From: Symbiodinium natans
Lineage: Eukaryota; Sar; Dinophyceae; Suessiales; Symbiodiniaceae
Assembly: GCA_905221605.1 (NCBI GenBank)
Contig: CAJNDS010002841.1
Coordinates: 168,501-232,500, forward strand
Reading direction: 5' to 3'
Length of the DNA: 64,000 bases
A program made the translations under genes and the position numbers. Below the pieces are notes generated by a model. It was not told the DNA's origin. It saw only the letters and a program-made list of their open reading frames with translations, and searched no databases. How positions within the stretch are numbered: the first letter of the stretch is position 1; each line of letters opens with the position of its first letter. Positions 41,378-53,636 of this stretch are shown in pieces.

Positions 41378-43277
41378 GTGCAAATTTTGGGGCTGCCCCT
41401 TGCGGACTTTCTAGCTTCTAGATTTGGCTTTGAGCTCTGTTGCCTGATTGGAGAGGAGAGACGGTGGTTGACGGTGCTTGGCGGGAGCACTGAAAGACCC
41501 GCACTTTTCTCGCTCTGTGGAGCCTAAGCTCTCTGCCTTGGGTGCCTACTTTCAGCCCGTGCAACTCCCATGAACTATGTATGAGACCTGTACAGACCCG
41601 ATTGGACATGTGATGGCTCCCAGAAGCTATAAGGGTTGCATGCCTTGCCAAGCTTACCAGTTACCACCCCGAAACTGAAGCCCAGGCTCGCCTGATGTCC
41701 TAGTAGCATCCAGATCTTTGCAAAGCCTTCAAAGTGGAGCGCAATGTCACAGAAGGTCGGACCTCCACCAATGCCCTGGAAAATGGCGACGCCTGCCCGC
41801 CCAGTGGTTCTCACCCTGACCGCAGGATGCAAGAGTAGCTCCCTTTCGGTTTTCTTTCAGATAGCTCTCAACATCTCTCAACCTATAGCAAAAGGTGGGT
41901 TCCTATGTGCAGGCCACGGCGGCCCGGTGCACTAACAGTCACTAACAGGGACCGGACACCACAGCACAAAGCGTGATATCCAGGCGCCCAGGGAAAACTG
42001 GCCGCGGTGGTTTGAAAGGGTCAGGGGCTGAGCTTGTACTTGGGCACACTGCTTCGATTGCTGCACCTGGCCAGCTTGCCTCACGTGCACTTGAGAAATT
42101 TTGATTGCCTCGAGATGCCTAACAATCTTTCTTCAAGGCCGATGCCGCGGTGCAGGGATTGCTACGAACAGCAGGCAGCACAGCAGAGGTGGGCCTACGG
42201 CCTAGGACCTTGGGATTTCCCGCACGTGCAGCAGACTCTCTGACACGGAAGAATGGAGACAGACGGTAGAGTCTTGTTTTGAGCAGTTGAGAACCTAGGC
42301 ACTCAGCCTGCCCAGCCTGCAGGCCCGCCGCTCCCTCCAGACTGCGTCCCTGATCCTGCAGAACCTGGTCGGGGTTCGAGATCTCTAGATGGTCTGAGAG
42401 CTTCGCCTTTTTTCGAGGCTTTGAAAGTGGATTTAGGGATGTTTTCTGGGGGCTGTTGGACATGACTAGAGTTGTTTGGATTTTTTGCATGTTGTTGGGG
42501 CTGTTGGTTTTATGGTATGCGAGGGCGCTGCAAGGGTGCTGCATGCGCTCTTTCTTGCGATGAGAGTCATTGCATGGTTGTTGAGGTACAGGGGGCTGAT
42601 AGGGCGTGCAGATCACGGCAACTATGGGGGCTCGTTCTGGCCGAGTGTTGATTACCAGGGATCATGGAGATGTAAGAGTATCAAAATATGACAAGTGAAG
42701 GGGCTAATTGATTGGGTGATCTGGGGGACGGGCACTTAAACTAATCTTTTTGCATGGGGAGGTGACGTGCATGCTTCTGCATCTGGATGCTTGAGCGAGC
42801 TTTCCTGCTTAACCCTTCTTGTGGTCAATATTGCAGAGTTACCGGCGGTTCAACAGTGTAGGCCTAGGAGGGGTGCTACAGCCTTGTTCCCGAGGTGGCA
42901 AATCCTGGGCAAGAGCGCTACCGCGAGGCGCACGGCTGAGGGCGAGCACGTTGGGGGGAACGGTGTTGAGAGCCGCGGCTCTCCAGCTCATCAGGTCTCC
43001 ACTTTGTAGACGCTTGTTGGTAGTTTGCCATTCTTGCTTCACTGTTTGCCTCTGTTCACCATGTCCGCCCACATTGTTTTGCAGGTGAACTTGTCCAGCG
43101 CGCGATTCAAGGAGCTGATGCTCGACTTCCTCTTTCACTGTGCAATGTGTGCACGTGTCCGAGAGTGTACTATGGTGTGCTTCTGTTTGCTTGCCTTGTT
43201 TTGCTCACCAAACCTCGAAAGCCACCCAAAACCCGAACTGCCCACCTCCATCGGTCACATTGGTGGTCCCTCTCTAG

Positions 43278-43355
43278 GAGACCTTCAGTGACAGCAGCGC
43301 AGCTGTCGAGGTGCTCAAGGCCGATGGGCTCAACTGTAGACTCCTGAAGAAAACG
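43278..43355 (+). CDS. RRM-like exon segment
   Basis: Directly after CCCTCTCTAG the frame reads ETFSDSSAAVEVLKADGL then NCRLLKK, which resembles the third strand and second helix of an RNA-recognition motif (FVxFxDxxxAxxxLxxxGxxxxGR). The RNP1 aromatic core would lie in the preceding exon, which I did not find. The 3' end of the exon is not defined by a clear donor. Confidence 0.3.
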
Positions 43356-43689
43356 CTCTCCTCACACATCAGAAAAGCTCCAAGCTCCTTCGAAGTGCCT
43401 CCGAAGCTTCGAAGCTGGAGCGCTCAGGTTGCAGGCTTCGAAGACTCCGAGGCCGGCCTGCGTGGCCCAGCGGAACGCCTGGGTGAGGCGAGGGTTCATC
43501 ATCGAATTCAGCTTTCTTCGTTTCGCCTTGCGGAAGAGCGTGGAAGCGGCCGTGGGCTAGCAGTTTACGGAAGCTTCGGGGCATGAAACGGTCTAACCGA
43601 TGGCACGAGGCCGCCTCGGCGAGGGCAGGGGGCCTAGGAGGGGGAGTGGGTTGGCGGCATGAATAGTGGGGAGCTCTCATCAGAGCAAG

Positions 43690-43716
43690 GGGGGGGGGGG
43701 GGAAGGGGGGGGGGGG
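43690..43716. repeat. poly-G tract, interrupted
   Basis: Two G runs separated by AA within an Ala/Pro-periodic region; no coding claim. Confidence 0.9.
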
Positions 43717-44739
43717 AGGCTGGGCAGTCATGACGCACCGTCCGACACCGGTTGGTTACGGGGGTGAGGGGGGCACGCACAAAGCAAACTCGTTTTGTGG
43801 GAGGCTCGGGCTTACGACCGGCCTCGGCAGCCGATTCAAGCCCACCGGACGTGCTCGTCGGCAGGCCGCTGGTGCACGTCTGAGTCGAGTCGACCGTCGA
43901 GGAAAAGAAGCTGGGGAGCAGCCGACCCGAAAACCTGGAGTGCAAAACATCCAGGTTGTGGATTAACACGGTGGGTCCCGGGCCATATGTTAAGGGGCGG
44001 GGGGGATCTGCACGCCTCTTGGCCGAAGGTCGAGACAATGAGCTCCATTTGCTAGAGATGGTTCCGGCTCTTTGAAAAGTGACGCGACATGTGGTGAGCT
44101 GTGCCGGTGAGCTGTTCGGACCAGGCAGAGCGGTTGCGCGACATCTTGCAGGACGGGTGGCTTGAGGTGTTGAGGGGGGCTGGGATCCCAAACAGCTTTG
44201 TCGCTTGTTGCGATGGTCGGAGTCTTACGGGTTTGTAGCATCCGAATCCGAAGAATTCGTTCTCATATGTTCTCATCCTGCAGCAGTTGAGTTTCCTTCC
44301 CCTATCCTCGGAGTGTCTTTCAGCGCAGGACGTCCTGAGAGACTGCGACCACAGGCCAATGTCGGAACCAGAGCTCAGTGCAGCCAAGGACTCTGAGACT
44401 CTGAGAGGCGAAAGTGATACTGGCCTCCCCTCCCCCCCACTACCCATCTTCTTACTCTCACCTCAAAGTGACTTGTGCACCCTTCTGTGGAGGTGGCGCC
44501 GCGCGATTGAGGCAGAGGTCCCTTCACCTTGTTTGAGTGCTGAGCAATCGGCCGCTTGGAAGTTTCAGCAAAGTGTTGCCATGTGCCATATGACACCCCA
44601 GGCCTCTGCGATGTCAAGTGGCAAGGGTTTCTGTTCAGCTTGCATGAAGTAGTTGTATGCAGCGAGAAATTTCAGATGTTTCAGCATCCAGAGCTTGCCA
44701 CTTCTGTCTCATCTTTCTCGCTTTCGCTTCTACCTGCAG

Positions 44740-44810
44740 GGGAAGTCTGCCAAGTCGGGGTCTCCGAGCCCCATCTCTGGCCAGCTGCCCAAGTCTTTCT
44801 TGCGAGTTGT
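44740..44810 (+). CDS. weak exon-like segment
   Basis: After CTTCTACCTGCAG the frame reads GKSAKSGSPSPISGQLPKSF then LR. It is Ser/Pro/Lys-rich and open, but no GT donor is obvious. Listed only because the acceptor is strong. Confidence 0.18.
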
Positions 44811-45080
44811 GTTCAGGCGTGCACAAGTTGTGAAACTCATGCCGGACCACAGTTCGCCCAATGCCTACACGGGGCGCAGGTTGTCAAAATCACGAAAGCT
44901 AGCCTTTGAGGGCTAGCGGAGTATCTTACTTAAGCGATACAGGGCCCCGGAGGCTCTGCCACGAAACGCAGCAAACCCGGTCGATTTCCGGTGGCGAAAC
45001 ACAGGTTTTGGGGAAACGGGCTGGCGTTCATTTCTTTCGTATATTGGGTGCAAATGAACGCCGTTTTCTGTGGATCCCAG

Positions 45081-45173
45081 GCCACAAAAAAGCCCCCCAA
45101 GAAAAGACTCAGAAGCCTTGCTGTTGACTTGAATCCGGCTTCCCCCAAAGCTGGATTGGACAGACTTCGCCTG
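45081..45173 (+). CDS. Lys-rich 31-codon exon with GTGAGT donor
   Basis: Bounded by GGATCCCAG and GTGAGTGC, phase 0 at both ends. It encodes ATKKPPKKRLRSLAVDLN then PASPKAGLDRLRL. The exon and the start of its intron are duplicated immediately downstream. Confidence 0.38.
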
Positions 45174-45372
45174 GTGAGTGCAACATCTGTTGTGGTGTCA
45201 TGCGCTTCAAAAAACAGCCCTCCGGCCAGAAAATTGAAAAGCCTCCCAAGAAAAGACTCAGAAGCCTTGATGTTGACTTGAGTCCGGCGTCTGGATTGGA
45301 CAGGTTCCCGTTGTGAGTGCAACATCTGTTGTGGTGTCATGCGTTTCAAAAAAGAGCCCTCCGGAAGATGCT
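45095..45372 (+). repeat. tandem exon-intron duplication, ~140 bp
   Basis: The block CCCAAGAAAAGACTCAGAAG ... GTGAGTGCAACATCTGTTGT ... AGCCCTCCGG occurs twice (second copy from about 45245). The second copy encodes KIEKPPKKRLRSLDVDLSPA and also ends at a GTGAGT. A related GGATCCC-Lys-rich block lies at about 37845-37900. Confidence 0.85.
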
Positions 45373-48300
45373 AAAACACCGCAGAGCAAAGCAACGCACC
45401 AACACTTTGCCAGAAGGAATGCCACGTCAATATTGGCACCTGCGCCAGAAAAAGGTGACACGACCTGCTGCCTTTGCGTGTGCTTGTCCTTCTGCGTAGT
45501 TGATGCCATGTTGACGGAAGCTCTTCCGTGGGGGTACCTTAACTAGCTTTCGTCCCAGGCCCTCACCCCCAAGTTTGAGTCATTCTCTTCACTCTCCCTA
45601 GGGCTGTAACCGCTGGGGCTGCAACCGGTCCGGACTTCACCGTGCTGTATCTCGTCAAGGGTTCTCGTTTCAAGGGACCTGCCCTCGCTTTCGTTTCACA
45701 GAAGTGTCAATTAGATCGTCAAAGATGATTTCAGAAGCTAAGGTTGCCTCAGACCGGACAAGGCGAATCCAAGAATCCAAGGGTTTTGGATTCGCCTTGT
45801 CCATGTGGTGCCTAGGAAGTTGGCCTTCCGAGCCTTTGTCCTTTGCATAGCGTCGCTGCTGGAACGTTCCGCGATTCGGAAGCTGGCCGCGACTCCGGAA
45901 ACTTTGCGGTTGAAGGAAGCTGACCGATTCAGGAAACCATGCGATTCAGGAAGCTGCTCGATTCAGGAAACTGCCCGATTTGTGACTCCAGCTGTAGGAA
46001 TGTCCCATTGAAGCAACTTGGCTGGAAAGCGGTGTCGCGCTCTTGGTTTCCCGATCACGTTTTCCCAGCTTTCGAATCCATGTTTGTTTCAGTTTGTGAC
46101 TCCGCAGCGGACCTGCTGCTCCTGCTGACGACAATGTTCATGTTTCTGCAGCTGCTGCACTTCGAAGTTGCTTTTGTCATTATTCCACTTTTCGGGCTGT
46201 TACACGCCATCACACGAACCGCTCAACAAATAGAACTGTCGCAACCAGTTCTATGCAATTGTATTGTGCAGTCAGAGTGGAGTCCACTCGTCCAGGAAGT
46301 GGCGGCATGTTGTGGCTTTACCCAACCCGGCGTCCAAGCCTAGATTGCAGATGTTTGCAAATGTCCCCCCCATGTTCGCAAGGTGCAGATTCGCCAGTCG
46401 AGGCGGCTCAATCCTTTGAAGTGTCGAGTCGGTAGGCTGCGTAGTGGCAAGTTATCGCAGGCTTCCGCTCATGATGCAGCTGCCTCTGCAGAGTAGGGTC
46501 GCGGTGCGAACCAAGGCTAAATTCTGAGTTTGGCTGTCGTCTATTGCTGAGTATGACGCACCGATAGGCTCAAGGAAAATGCTTGGTGCACCCCAGTCAT
46601 ACTACTGCAGACCGCGGTTGCTGCAACCCAAGACCCATCATTACCCACAAGCGACAGTGCAAGGTCAGGTAAAGTCCTCCATGCATGAGCATCGTCTGAA
46701 TAAGCTTTATGTGCAGACCCGGGACTGGATCAAATTCAGGCGGCGCCGTGGGCCTCACAGACAGTGCACCAGCAACTCTCGCGAGTTGCCGCAGGCCTGT
46801 GACACACTGGGAGCAATCCTCTTGCCAAATGCCCACAGCCTTTGTGGCTTCGTTCGCAAGTTGGATGCTGTTCTGCACTTGCCATCTGCTCATATCTACT
46901 CCATGCAGCTGAAGTCTAGAACTGGATCTCGAGGGCTACTAGTAGATGCGGAGGCCTACTGTAGGCTTTGGCCTTCGGCCCTGTGGCATTTCCTCCCCAA
47001 TTCTCCACTGGCTTTGTGCAAGGAGTTTCATGTTTACCCATGTTTACCCCACCCCAGCTGTGAGGTGCGAAGCAGGCCCGTGTGGGTTGGTCCATGGGGC
47101 TTTGCAGACGTTGGGGCTCAGGGGCTTAAGCTGATGTGAGGCTGTTGAGCCCCAAAGACGAGAATTTAATGCATTGGGGCCTGAAACCCTGAACTCGCAT
47201 CCTGGAATTGTCCATGGTTGGGGACTCTAAGTAGTGGGATCCTCAGCGCCGTCAGCCTCACAACTTGCACAGTTCTGAGCTAACGCGCAGGACCCGGCAA
47301 GCTGAGCGCGCACAAATGTTTCGCCAAAAAAGCTGCATCCTAGAATCTCCCTGAGCTTCCCGAACACAGAAATCTACACAGTTGGCAAAAGCTCCCTCGG
47401 AGCCAGAGCAAGCCTTGAGGTGAAGCGGTGAAGCATTGAGCTTTGAATGTTTGTCAACAGTCCAGCATGGTGGTGCTTGCAGCTGCCAGCTTCAAGAGTG
47501 TGGAGCGCAACGTGAGACACACGCTTCTCCACACGATTCCAGGTTAGTGCACGTAGGGCACCACCACGGTCGGTAGAGCCGCACAAGCCATAAGTTCAAG
47601 GAGGCCAGCGTCAGCACCGTACATAGAGTTAGCACTGCACTGGGTCTCGGCGCTTGAGGCGGAGGTCTCAACACAGGGCTTTGAAGTGTTTTTTAGGCGG
47701 TGTTGTAAGACGGTGTGTTAAGTTAAATTGCTTTCTACTAACATGTTTTTAAACACGCTTCTACTGGCAACTTCAACTTCCGAGAACTGCGCGCTCTCTC
47801 TCGCGTAGCTGGGCATTCCATGAGGCCCGGGCTCGGCGTGCTGAGGTTGAGCCATGTTGAGCCGGTTCTTAGCAGCGTCCCAGTAGCGTCCCCAATTCTG
47901 AACTGAAAGCAACTCCAAAAGAAACAGAGAGAAGAGAGAGAGCGAGAGAGCTTGTCTCAGCGGTTTCGTGGGCCCAGGAGAGGTTCTCTGAGAAACTTAC
48001 AGAGGGTGTTATGCTCGTAGTTGCAATTCAATTCAAAGATTACTCGTACAACAAAAGCGAAAGCAAGCTCTCGACACTGCTCAAAGCCAACTCCCTTCCC
48101 AGGGATGGGGCGTTCCAGGCAAGGCCTGCGCTGTGCGCAACTGCAAAAAGCGGGGTCTCAACTTTGGCGCTCGTATACTGACAAGACTTCAACTTGCCGG
48201 AGGCCGTAGTCTAGGCAACTCTCGAGGCTTGCTGGTCTCTTCGCTTACGACCAACAGTTGCCGAAGCCCTGAGCCTTGTTGCGAGCTGATGCCCAGAGAT

Positions 48301-49180
48301 ACTTGGGACTTCCGAAAGCCTCATTCGGCGCTCGACATGCCCAACAAGCCAACCATACACTGAATCGCTAAATGCCCAACTCAACTGCCAAATCCAACGC
48401 AGAATCGGCAGGTCGCCGCGACGTGATCGGAGCAGGCCTCCCGAGTGTATCCCCAATTTGGCTTTCCCTGCAGGTTCTGTCTTTAGGATCCTGCGGTTCG
48501 GGGATGTTCTGGGATGTTTTCGGGAAAAAGGGTGGTGCAGCTCACTCAGCTAAGCGATGTTCAGTCGTGAGCGAGCTGGCGCAGTTTTCGGGTCAAGCTT
48601 TTGCGCCGCTTTGCTTTTTTCGGCAACTTTAATCGAATCAGACCCAATAAGTTGGCCCGAGCTTTGCAGGCGCCGCCGAAGGGAGCAGGACTGAAATGAC
48701 GGCTGGGCCACGCTTTTTTGCACGGCCTCTTGTGCCATAGCTTCCAGGTAGAGGTATACTTCGTTGGTTCGTAGGCGCTGGCTTATGATTGTGAGCACTG
48801 GCTTCTGCCGGCTGAGTAGATTGTCTTTGTCCCTTTGGTTGCTAGGTGTGAATTCGGCTGAACCTGGCTCTACAGGTTGCGCAACTCACACCTTTGGAGG
48901 AGCGGGAACGCTCTCGGAGCTTGGTGCGCTTGCCGGAGGCGCCTGTTCAGTGCGCAGCAGATCTTTCAGGGTCTTCAGGAGTTTGCGAGTCGGGGGTCTC
49001 AGATACAGTGAGGTACCGTAGCCAGGCACGTGCTTGAGGGGTTCGCTTTGAAGACCACCGGTTGCCGGTTGCCGGTTGCCGAGCTTCGGAGTATGGCTCG
49101 GCTGTACCGGCGTCAGAACATGTGTGTGGGCCATGTGTAAGCCATGTGTCGGATATCTTTGAGGAACTCGAATCTTCCAG

Positions 49181-49286
49181 GTGGACCAGTTCATCGATGA
49201 GAACAACATCAATGCAGAGGCGGCGACCAAGATTCGCACTCTGAGCACCTCAGCTTCCAAGGGAGTGCGCCAGGAGAGTGAAAAAG
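49181..49286 (+). CDS. exon-like segment, strong
   Basis: After CTCGAATCTTCCAG the frame reads VDQFIDENNINAEAATKIRT then LSTSASKGVRQESEK, ending at a GTTTTT donor-like site. Its composition is clearly protein-like and none of the other frames is. It resembles helical repeats that I associate with the C-terminal parts of dinoflagellate RNA-binding proteins, but I cannot name the family. Confidence 0.42.
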
Positions 49287-49352
49287 GTTTTTAAAGAGCA
49301 GGCGGTGCGTTGAGTGTTAGGGACTGTTAGGACTGGTGTGCGATGATGAGAG

Positions 49353-49369
49353 CCCCCCCCCCCCCCCCC
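49353..49369. repeat. poly-C tract
   Basis: Seventeen C residues. Confidence 0.97.
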
Positions 49370-49664
49370 ACAGGGACAACGCAGACACATCGCGCGATGC
49401 TTTCCCTCCCAATACACAGAAGCCTCATTCGAAGCCTACTGAGGCCCGGAGAGCCAGCGGAAGGTCATTTCTCGCCCTCTCACAGGGGACGTGCAGAACC
49501 CGTCAGGGCTCTTACAGCCTAGGATCTAGCGGATCTGCTTTGCGAAAAAGGTTTCGGACGTCAGAGCTGCAAGCACTTGCACATGAGCACATTTTCTGAA
49601 TCATTGCGTCAGTTCTCTTAGCTTACCGGTTGTACCAGTGCTGTTTTCTGTTTGAAGGTTCTAG

Positions 49665-49820
49665 TGTTGCAAGAAGAAACATGAGCACAACCTGGCCGAA
49701 GCCCCGCTGAGGTCGAAGGTGATGATTGCACGTGTGCGCGAGCTGCAGAACCAAGATGAAAAGTCCAAGTCAGGCGACGAAATGCTGCATTTCCACACAC
49801 AGTTCCATCTGAGGCCTTAG
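49665..49820 (+). CDS. exon-like segment
   Basis: After GGTTCTAG the frame reads CCKKKHEHNLAEAPLRSKVM then IARVRELQNQDEKSKSGDEM, to a TAG at 49818. The LRSKVMIARVREL block is convincingly helical and basic. The segment may be spliced at a non-canonical donor before the stop; the phase with the 49181 exon does not match directly, so another exon probably lies between them. Confidence 0.38.
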   Translation, partial: CCKKKHEHNLAEAPLRSKVMIARVRELQNQDEKSKSGDEMLHFHTQFHLRP

Positions 49821-51284
49821 GCACCGGGAGGAAGACAAGGAGGTATCAAGGGCAGCATAGGGCAGCCATCTCAAAAGTGTGGGCCGATCAGATGCCTTTC
49901 AGCTTGAGGATCGCAGAAGTTGGTCAATTGCAAGGTTCTATGATGTTCTATGGTTCTCTGCGCTCACGACTGCCCCCAGTTCATGCCCCTATCAGTCTGT
50001 GCCATCTTCAACGGCGTTTGGTTGCCGTGAGGCGGCTCCGAATCGCTGGGCTTCTGGGGCGAAGCGATGCCACAGCCTCTGGGGCCTTTGCGGTCTGCCG
50101 ATTGGGCGAACTGGGCTTCGGTTTCGGCAGGTTGTGCGGGCTCTTGGGGGCTCGGGAAACGTTGGTCTCCAAGTCGTGAGCGTTTAGCTCCGTGCCAAGA
50201 AACCGATGCAAGCAGAACATTCAGAAAAAACGCCCAGGCTTCAAGCGACGGCACAGGCTGTTGCCAAGTATATCGAGGTCCTTGTGCTTGCGCGCAAGCA
50301 TGCAGCGTTATGGCTGTTACAGGTTTTTAAAAGAAGGGAGTTTGGGTTTTCGTCGCAGTAGATCCTCGAGGAGTGCTGTGGCTCATAGGAGTGTCATTCC
50401 TCACACTAAGATGTCAGAGCCATCCTCAGCAACCGATCGTGTGGCTGCGGGCACCTCTCTCGGACTTCCCTCGGGCTGAGGAAGATGGGTAACGAGTAGT
50501 GCTCAGACGTACTCATGCCAAGACTATATGAAGACCTAAAGCCTCTTCAGATCAAGAGCTCCGAAACCTGAGCCACTTGCAGGACAATCACTTAGACGCG
50601 GGGTGCCCTGGAATGCACCGCTCCAGGGTTGCGCTTGTGCCCGTAAACGCCTTAAACACGGCAGCACTCAGGACTTCAGGATGTGAGGTTCAGGGGGGTC
50701 GAAATATCTGGACTAAGGGCCTGAGAAGACGGGAGGTTCTTTATGAGCGTGATGGGCACCGCAGCCAGCCTTGTGAAATTGGTCTACGAGTCTACGCCAA
50801 AGCTGAGCAGCGCTTTTGATTGAATACCGATTCCAGCTGAAGCCATAAGCCACTTCGACTTCATATGCAGCTCATGTGCCCTTGCGTGCGCCCTGAAGCC
50901 TTTTCAAGCCCCAAAGGAGAGTCAAAGATGGAAAAGAGGCGAAGAAGCGGCAGAGTAGCACTTCAAAGCATCTCGAGAACCGCTCCCCCGCCAGAGCCGC
51001 GCGGCCAAAGCTTTGAGGGCCCTTCCTCCGCAGCACCAGGCCGGGCCCTGGGCTTTCATTGGAACGTGCTCTTTCCCCTTGGACATTCCGAAACATAGTG
51101 TTGCCCTCAGAGCTGCCCTAGTAGCCCAGGTAGCCCAAAATCTCCCTTGGAGGCTGTGGCTATTCGCTGGGACCTGTCGCAGCATCGGAACCGGTCCGAA
51201 AAGTTCCTGCTTGGCACCCAGGGGCTTTGTGAGCACCGCGGCCACGGCACTCGAAAAGACTTTTGGGCTTTTGCGGCTCGTGAG

Positions 51285-51349
51285 GTCTATGGCGGCTGTG
51301 CTGGGCAGCGGCCCAGCGCCTGGGATGCCGATGCCACCAATGCCACATG
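51285..51349 (+). CDS. penultimate exon, Pro/Met-rich
   Basis: Bounded by CTCGTGAG and GTGAAG. It reads SMAAVLGSGPAPGMPMPPMP then H plus one base. The exon ends in phase 1, which joins without a break to the exon at 52332. Confidence 0.48.
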
Positions 51350-52331
51350 GTGAAGTCTTTGGGGGGGCTCTCATAGCTAGTCATAGCTGTGAGATGGTGT
51401 GAGAAGGGCCCACTGGACAACTCGATTGCAGCAAAAGATCCAAGGTATGGATTGCCTCATGTGCCCGGACCAGGAGGCCAAGACTTGGTTTTAAATGTTT
51501 TAACAATTCAACCTTGTTCAGTGATTCAGGTATTGGTATCGCAGTGTGTAAAACCGTGCATACATCCCGCTTCCCAGAAGTGACAAGCGCAGGGGCTCAC
51601 GCTTGTGACAGCAACTCACAGAGTTGGCCGCTTCGCAATGGCACTATGGTTGAAAGACCTTTTGAGCCGTTCCTTCCCAAAACCATTGGGGGTTGGGTTC
51701 TCGTTTCGGGCGCCAAGAGAGGGCTGCGAGGCGGACGGCGGCACCCTGCGGGTGCTATGATTGGCGGCTGGCACCCACGAAGGGAAAACGCTGTTTTAGC
51801 GGAAACTATGGGCGTACTTTTCTGTTTCGACGACGGGCAGGCCCCGACGGGGAAAGTGTGTTTTCTCTGCTTGTGCAGTTTTTTGTTTTCGACGGGCAGG
51901 CCCCACGAGGAGGGGGGAAGCTGCGGACGCTTTACCTGGGACAGGGGAACCTCGCCCGCCTGCGGGGGGACCATGCAAAGTTTGAGCTTTGGCGGCGGGA
52001 TGCCATGGATAGTGAGGACTTGAGCAGGGGGCCAAAATCGATTACAGACGAAAATCGGTCTTCTTCTTTTTGGACGCAACAGCGACTGTGTTTGTGGGGT
52101 AGTGCGAAGCGAGCCGGCCCAAATCGGTTTTACGACTGACTGAGCACCACACCCCCTAACTCACATTCGACATGCTCTTGTTGCTTGGCTTTTTTTAGGG
52201 TTTCCGGCTCGACCTCGGTTAGTTAGAGTTGGGATGAGTTTGGGGTGGAACAGCGGACGGAGGCTCTACATGGATTTTCAAACTTCCGGATCATGCCTGG
52301 AGGGTTTTGCAACAGCTTAAACGCTGCCCAG

Positions 52332-52417
52332 GTGTACCGGCCATGTACACCATGCCTCCGCCTGGCATGGGCCCACCTGGGATGATCCCCCCGATGTATA
52401 GCAACCTGGCAAAGTAG
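52332..52417 (+). CDS. terminal exon, Pro/Met-rich, with stop
   Basis: Follows AACGCTGCCCAG. Continuing the phase of the exon at 51285 it reads [20 protein letters not shown] then PMYSNLAK and TAG at 52415. The same Gly/Pro/Met low-complexity style runs across the inferred 982-bp intron. The encoded tail is typical of RNA-binding or splicing proteins, but no domain is included. The gene ends about 270 bp before the LTR element. Confidence 0.5.
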
Positions 52418-52502
52418 AGTTTCGGATTGTCGGTGCTTCTCGCCTTCAACCCGAAACCATGAATGATTCTTGTGGTGTCTTCTAAAAAACAATAAGCGGC
52501 CC

Positions 52503-52689
52503 GGGTATGTTTATACATATGTATAATATGTATATGTATATGTACATGTATATGTAGATGTATTTGTATATGTATATGCATATGTATATGTATATGTATA
52601 TATGTATATATGTATATATGTATATATGTATATATGTATATATGTATATATGTATATATGTATATATGTATATATGTATATATGTATAT
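52503..52689. repeat. (TATATG)/(TATATATG) microsatellite
   Basis: Irregular 6-mers, then about twelve 8-mers. It directly abuts the left LTR, and related TA-rich sequence resumes beyond the right LTR. Confidence 0.95.
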
Positions 52690-52985
52690 TGTGAAGTCGA
52701 CCAGCACTGGACTTGCACTAAGCCAATGCAATCACAGCCCGGTCACGCTGTTTTACGACTTCGCGAGTTCAAGCACTTGTGCAGCTACGCCTGAGTGCGT
52801 CCGGTCGGACCGCACAGCAACCTAAGAGCTACTGTACGACTCTACCGTGCTCAAAGGCACAAGCTCGGTACTTGAGCCAAAACATTGGCATTGTTACGAA
52901 TTGCAAAACTACACATGCAAGGAAAACTACAGTACTGGTGCTGGCAGCTCTGCACATGCAACGTGCGTGCTTAGACCTGCTCACA
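52690..52985 (-). repeat. 3' LTR (left)
   Basis: 296 bp, plus strand from TGTGAAGTCGACC to GACCTGCTCACA. It differs from the right copy by roughly a dozen changes, including small gaps. Confidence 0.93.
52871..52882 (-). other. spliced-leader relic TTTTGGCTCAAG (left LTR)
   Basis: Twelve-base match to the spliced-leader 3' end, in the sense of the element. Confidence 0.65.
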
Positions 52986-53636
52986 TTCGCCCCTCAGCCG
53001 AGGCTTCCAGCTCATCTCGAGCTCTGAGTGCAGCAGGCACTCACGCTGAACACAGAAAGGGAAGGGAGAGGGTGTCGCGTGCGACCGCGGTGGTCCGCAC
53101 ATCATGAGCATTGGCATGCGGCAGGGACGCCAGCCCGCACCACCAAAACGAACGCACGACGACAGCAACCCTCAGCAGCCCTTAACAACCCTTTCCCAGG
53201 AGGTCCTCACCCTTTTGCTGGTGGGCGAGGCTCTTGAATCCTCGAGCTGGTCTCTAGCTGCCAGTACGCAGACTATGGTACAAATGGTACACTGTACACA
53301 CTACCGGCCCTAAGCTACGGCTATGGCTACTCACCTATCCAGAACTACCCTACGGGCTACCGGACTCAGCGAGAGCCGCGCACATAGCTTGTGCCGCAGG
53401 CAGTGCAGCTCGCACGCGCTTCGGCGAGCGCACTGCCGCGACCAGGACACGGTCCGCAGCAGCCGCGTCGGGCTGAGAAGAAAAGTGCGGGGTAGGCAAA
53501 ATGGGCAGGGAAAACCCCTGCCGCGGCTCTTCGCCCGCAAGCAAAACACAATCAAAAGAGGCTCGACAGCGTGCCGCGCTGTGATGCCTAAGAAATCGCG
53601 TGGAAACCATTCCACGCCGCGCCGACTGGCCGCAGC
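52986..53636 (-). other. 3' non-coding part of the element
   Basis: No minus-strand coding. On the plus strand a Tyr/Gly-rich frame follows CTAGCTGCCAG at 53266 (YADYGTNGTLYTLPALSYGY then GYSPIQNYPTGYRTQ). This is antisense to the element and might be captured host exon sequence. Confidence 0.4.

Larger units (their letters stand above)
36390..52417 (+). other. intron-rich host gene region, plus strand
   Basis: No long open frame and no transposon signature across 16 kb. Several short protein-like segments follow pyrimidine-AG acceptors, and some end at GTGAGT/GTGAAG donors. The best are listed separately. I cannot join them into one model: phases match only for the last two. Stretches between them (for example 37.5-38.9, 39.6-41.1, 45.6-49.1 and 49.8-51.2 kb) hold only weak or no coding signal. 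More than one gene may be present. Confidence 0.4.

Noticed and set aside
41089-41421. 110-codon frame with a hydrophobic segment
   Set aside because: Competes with two exon-like readings with better acceptor and donor sites; no support for a stand-alone gene.
46566-46573. GGCTCAAG as another spliced-leader relic
   Set aside because: Only eight bases match; expected by chance.
52482-52794. Tyr/Ile periodic frames on both strands
   Set aside because: Translation of the TATATG microsatellite.
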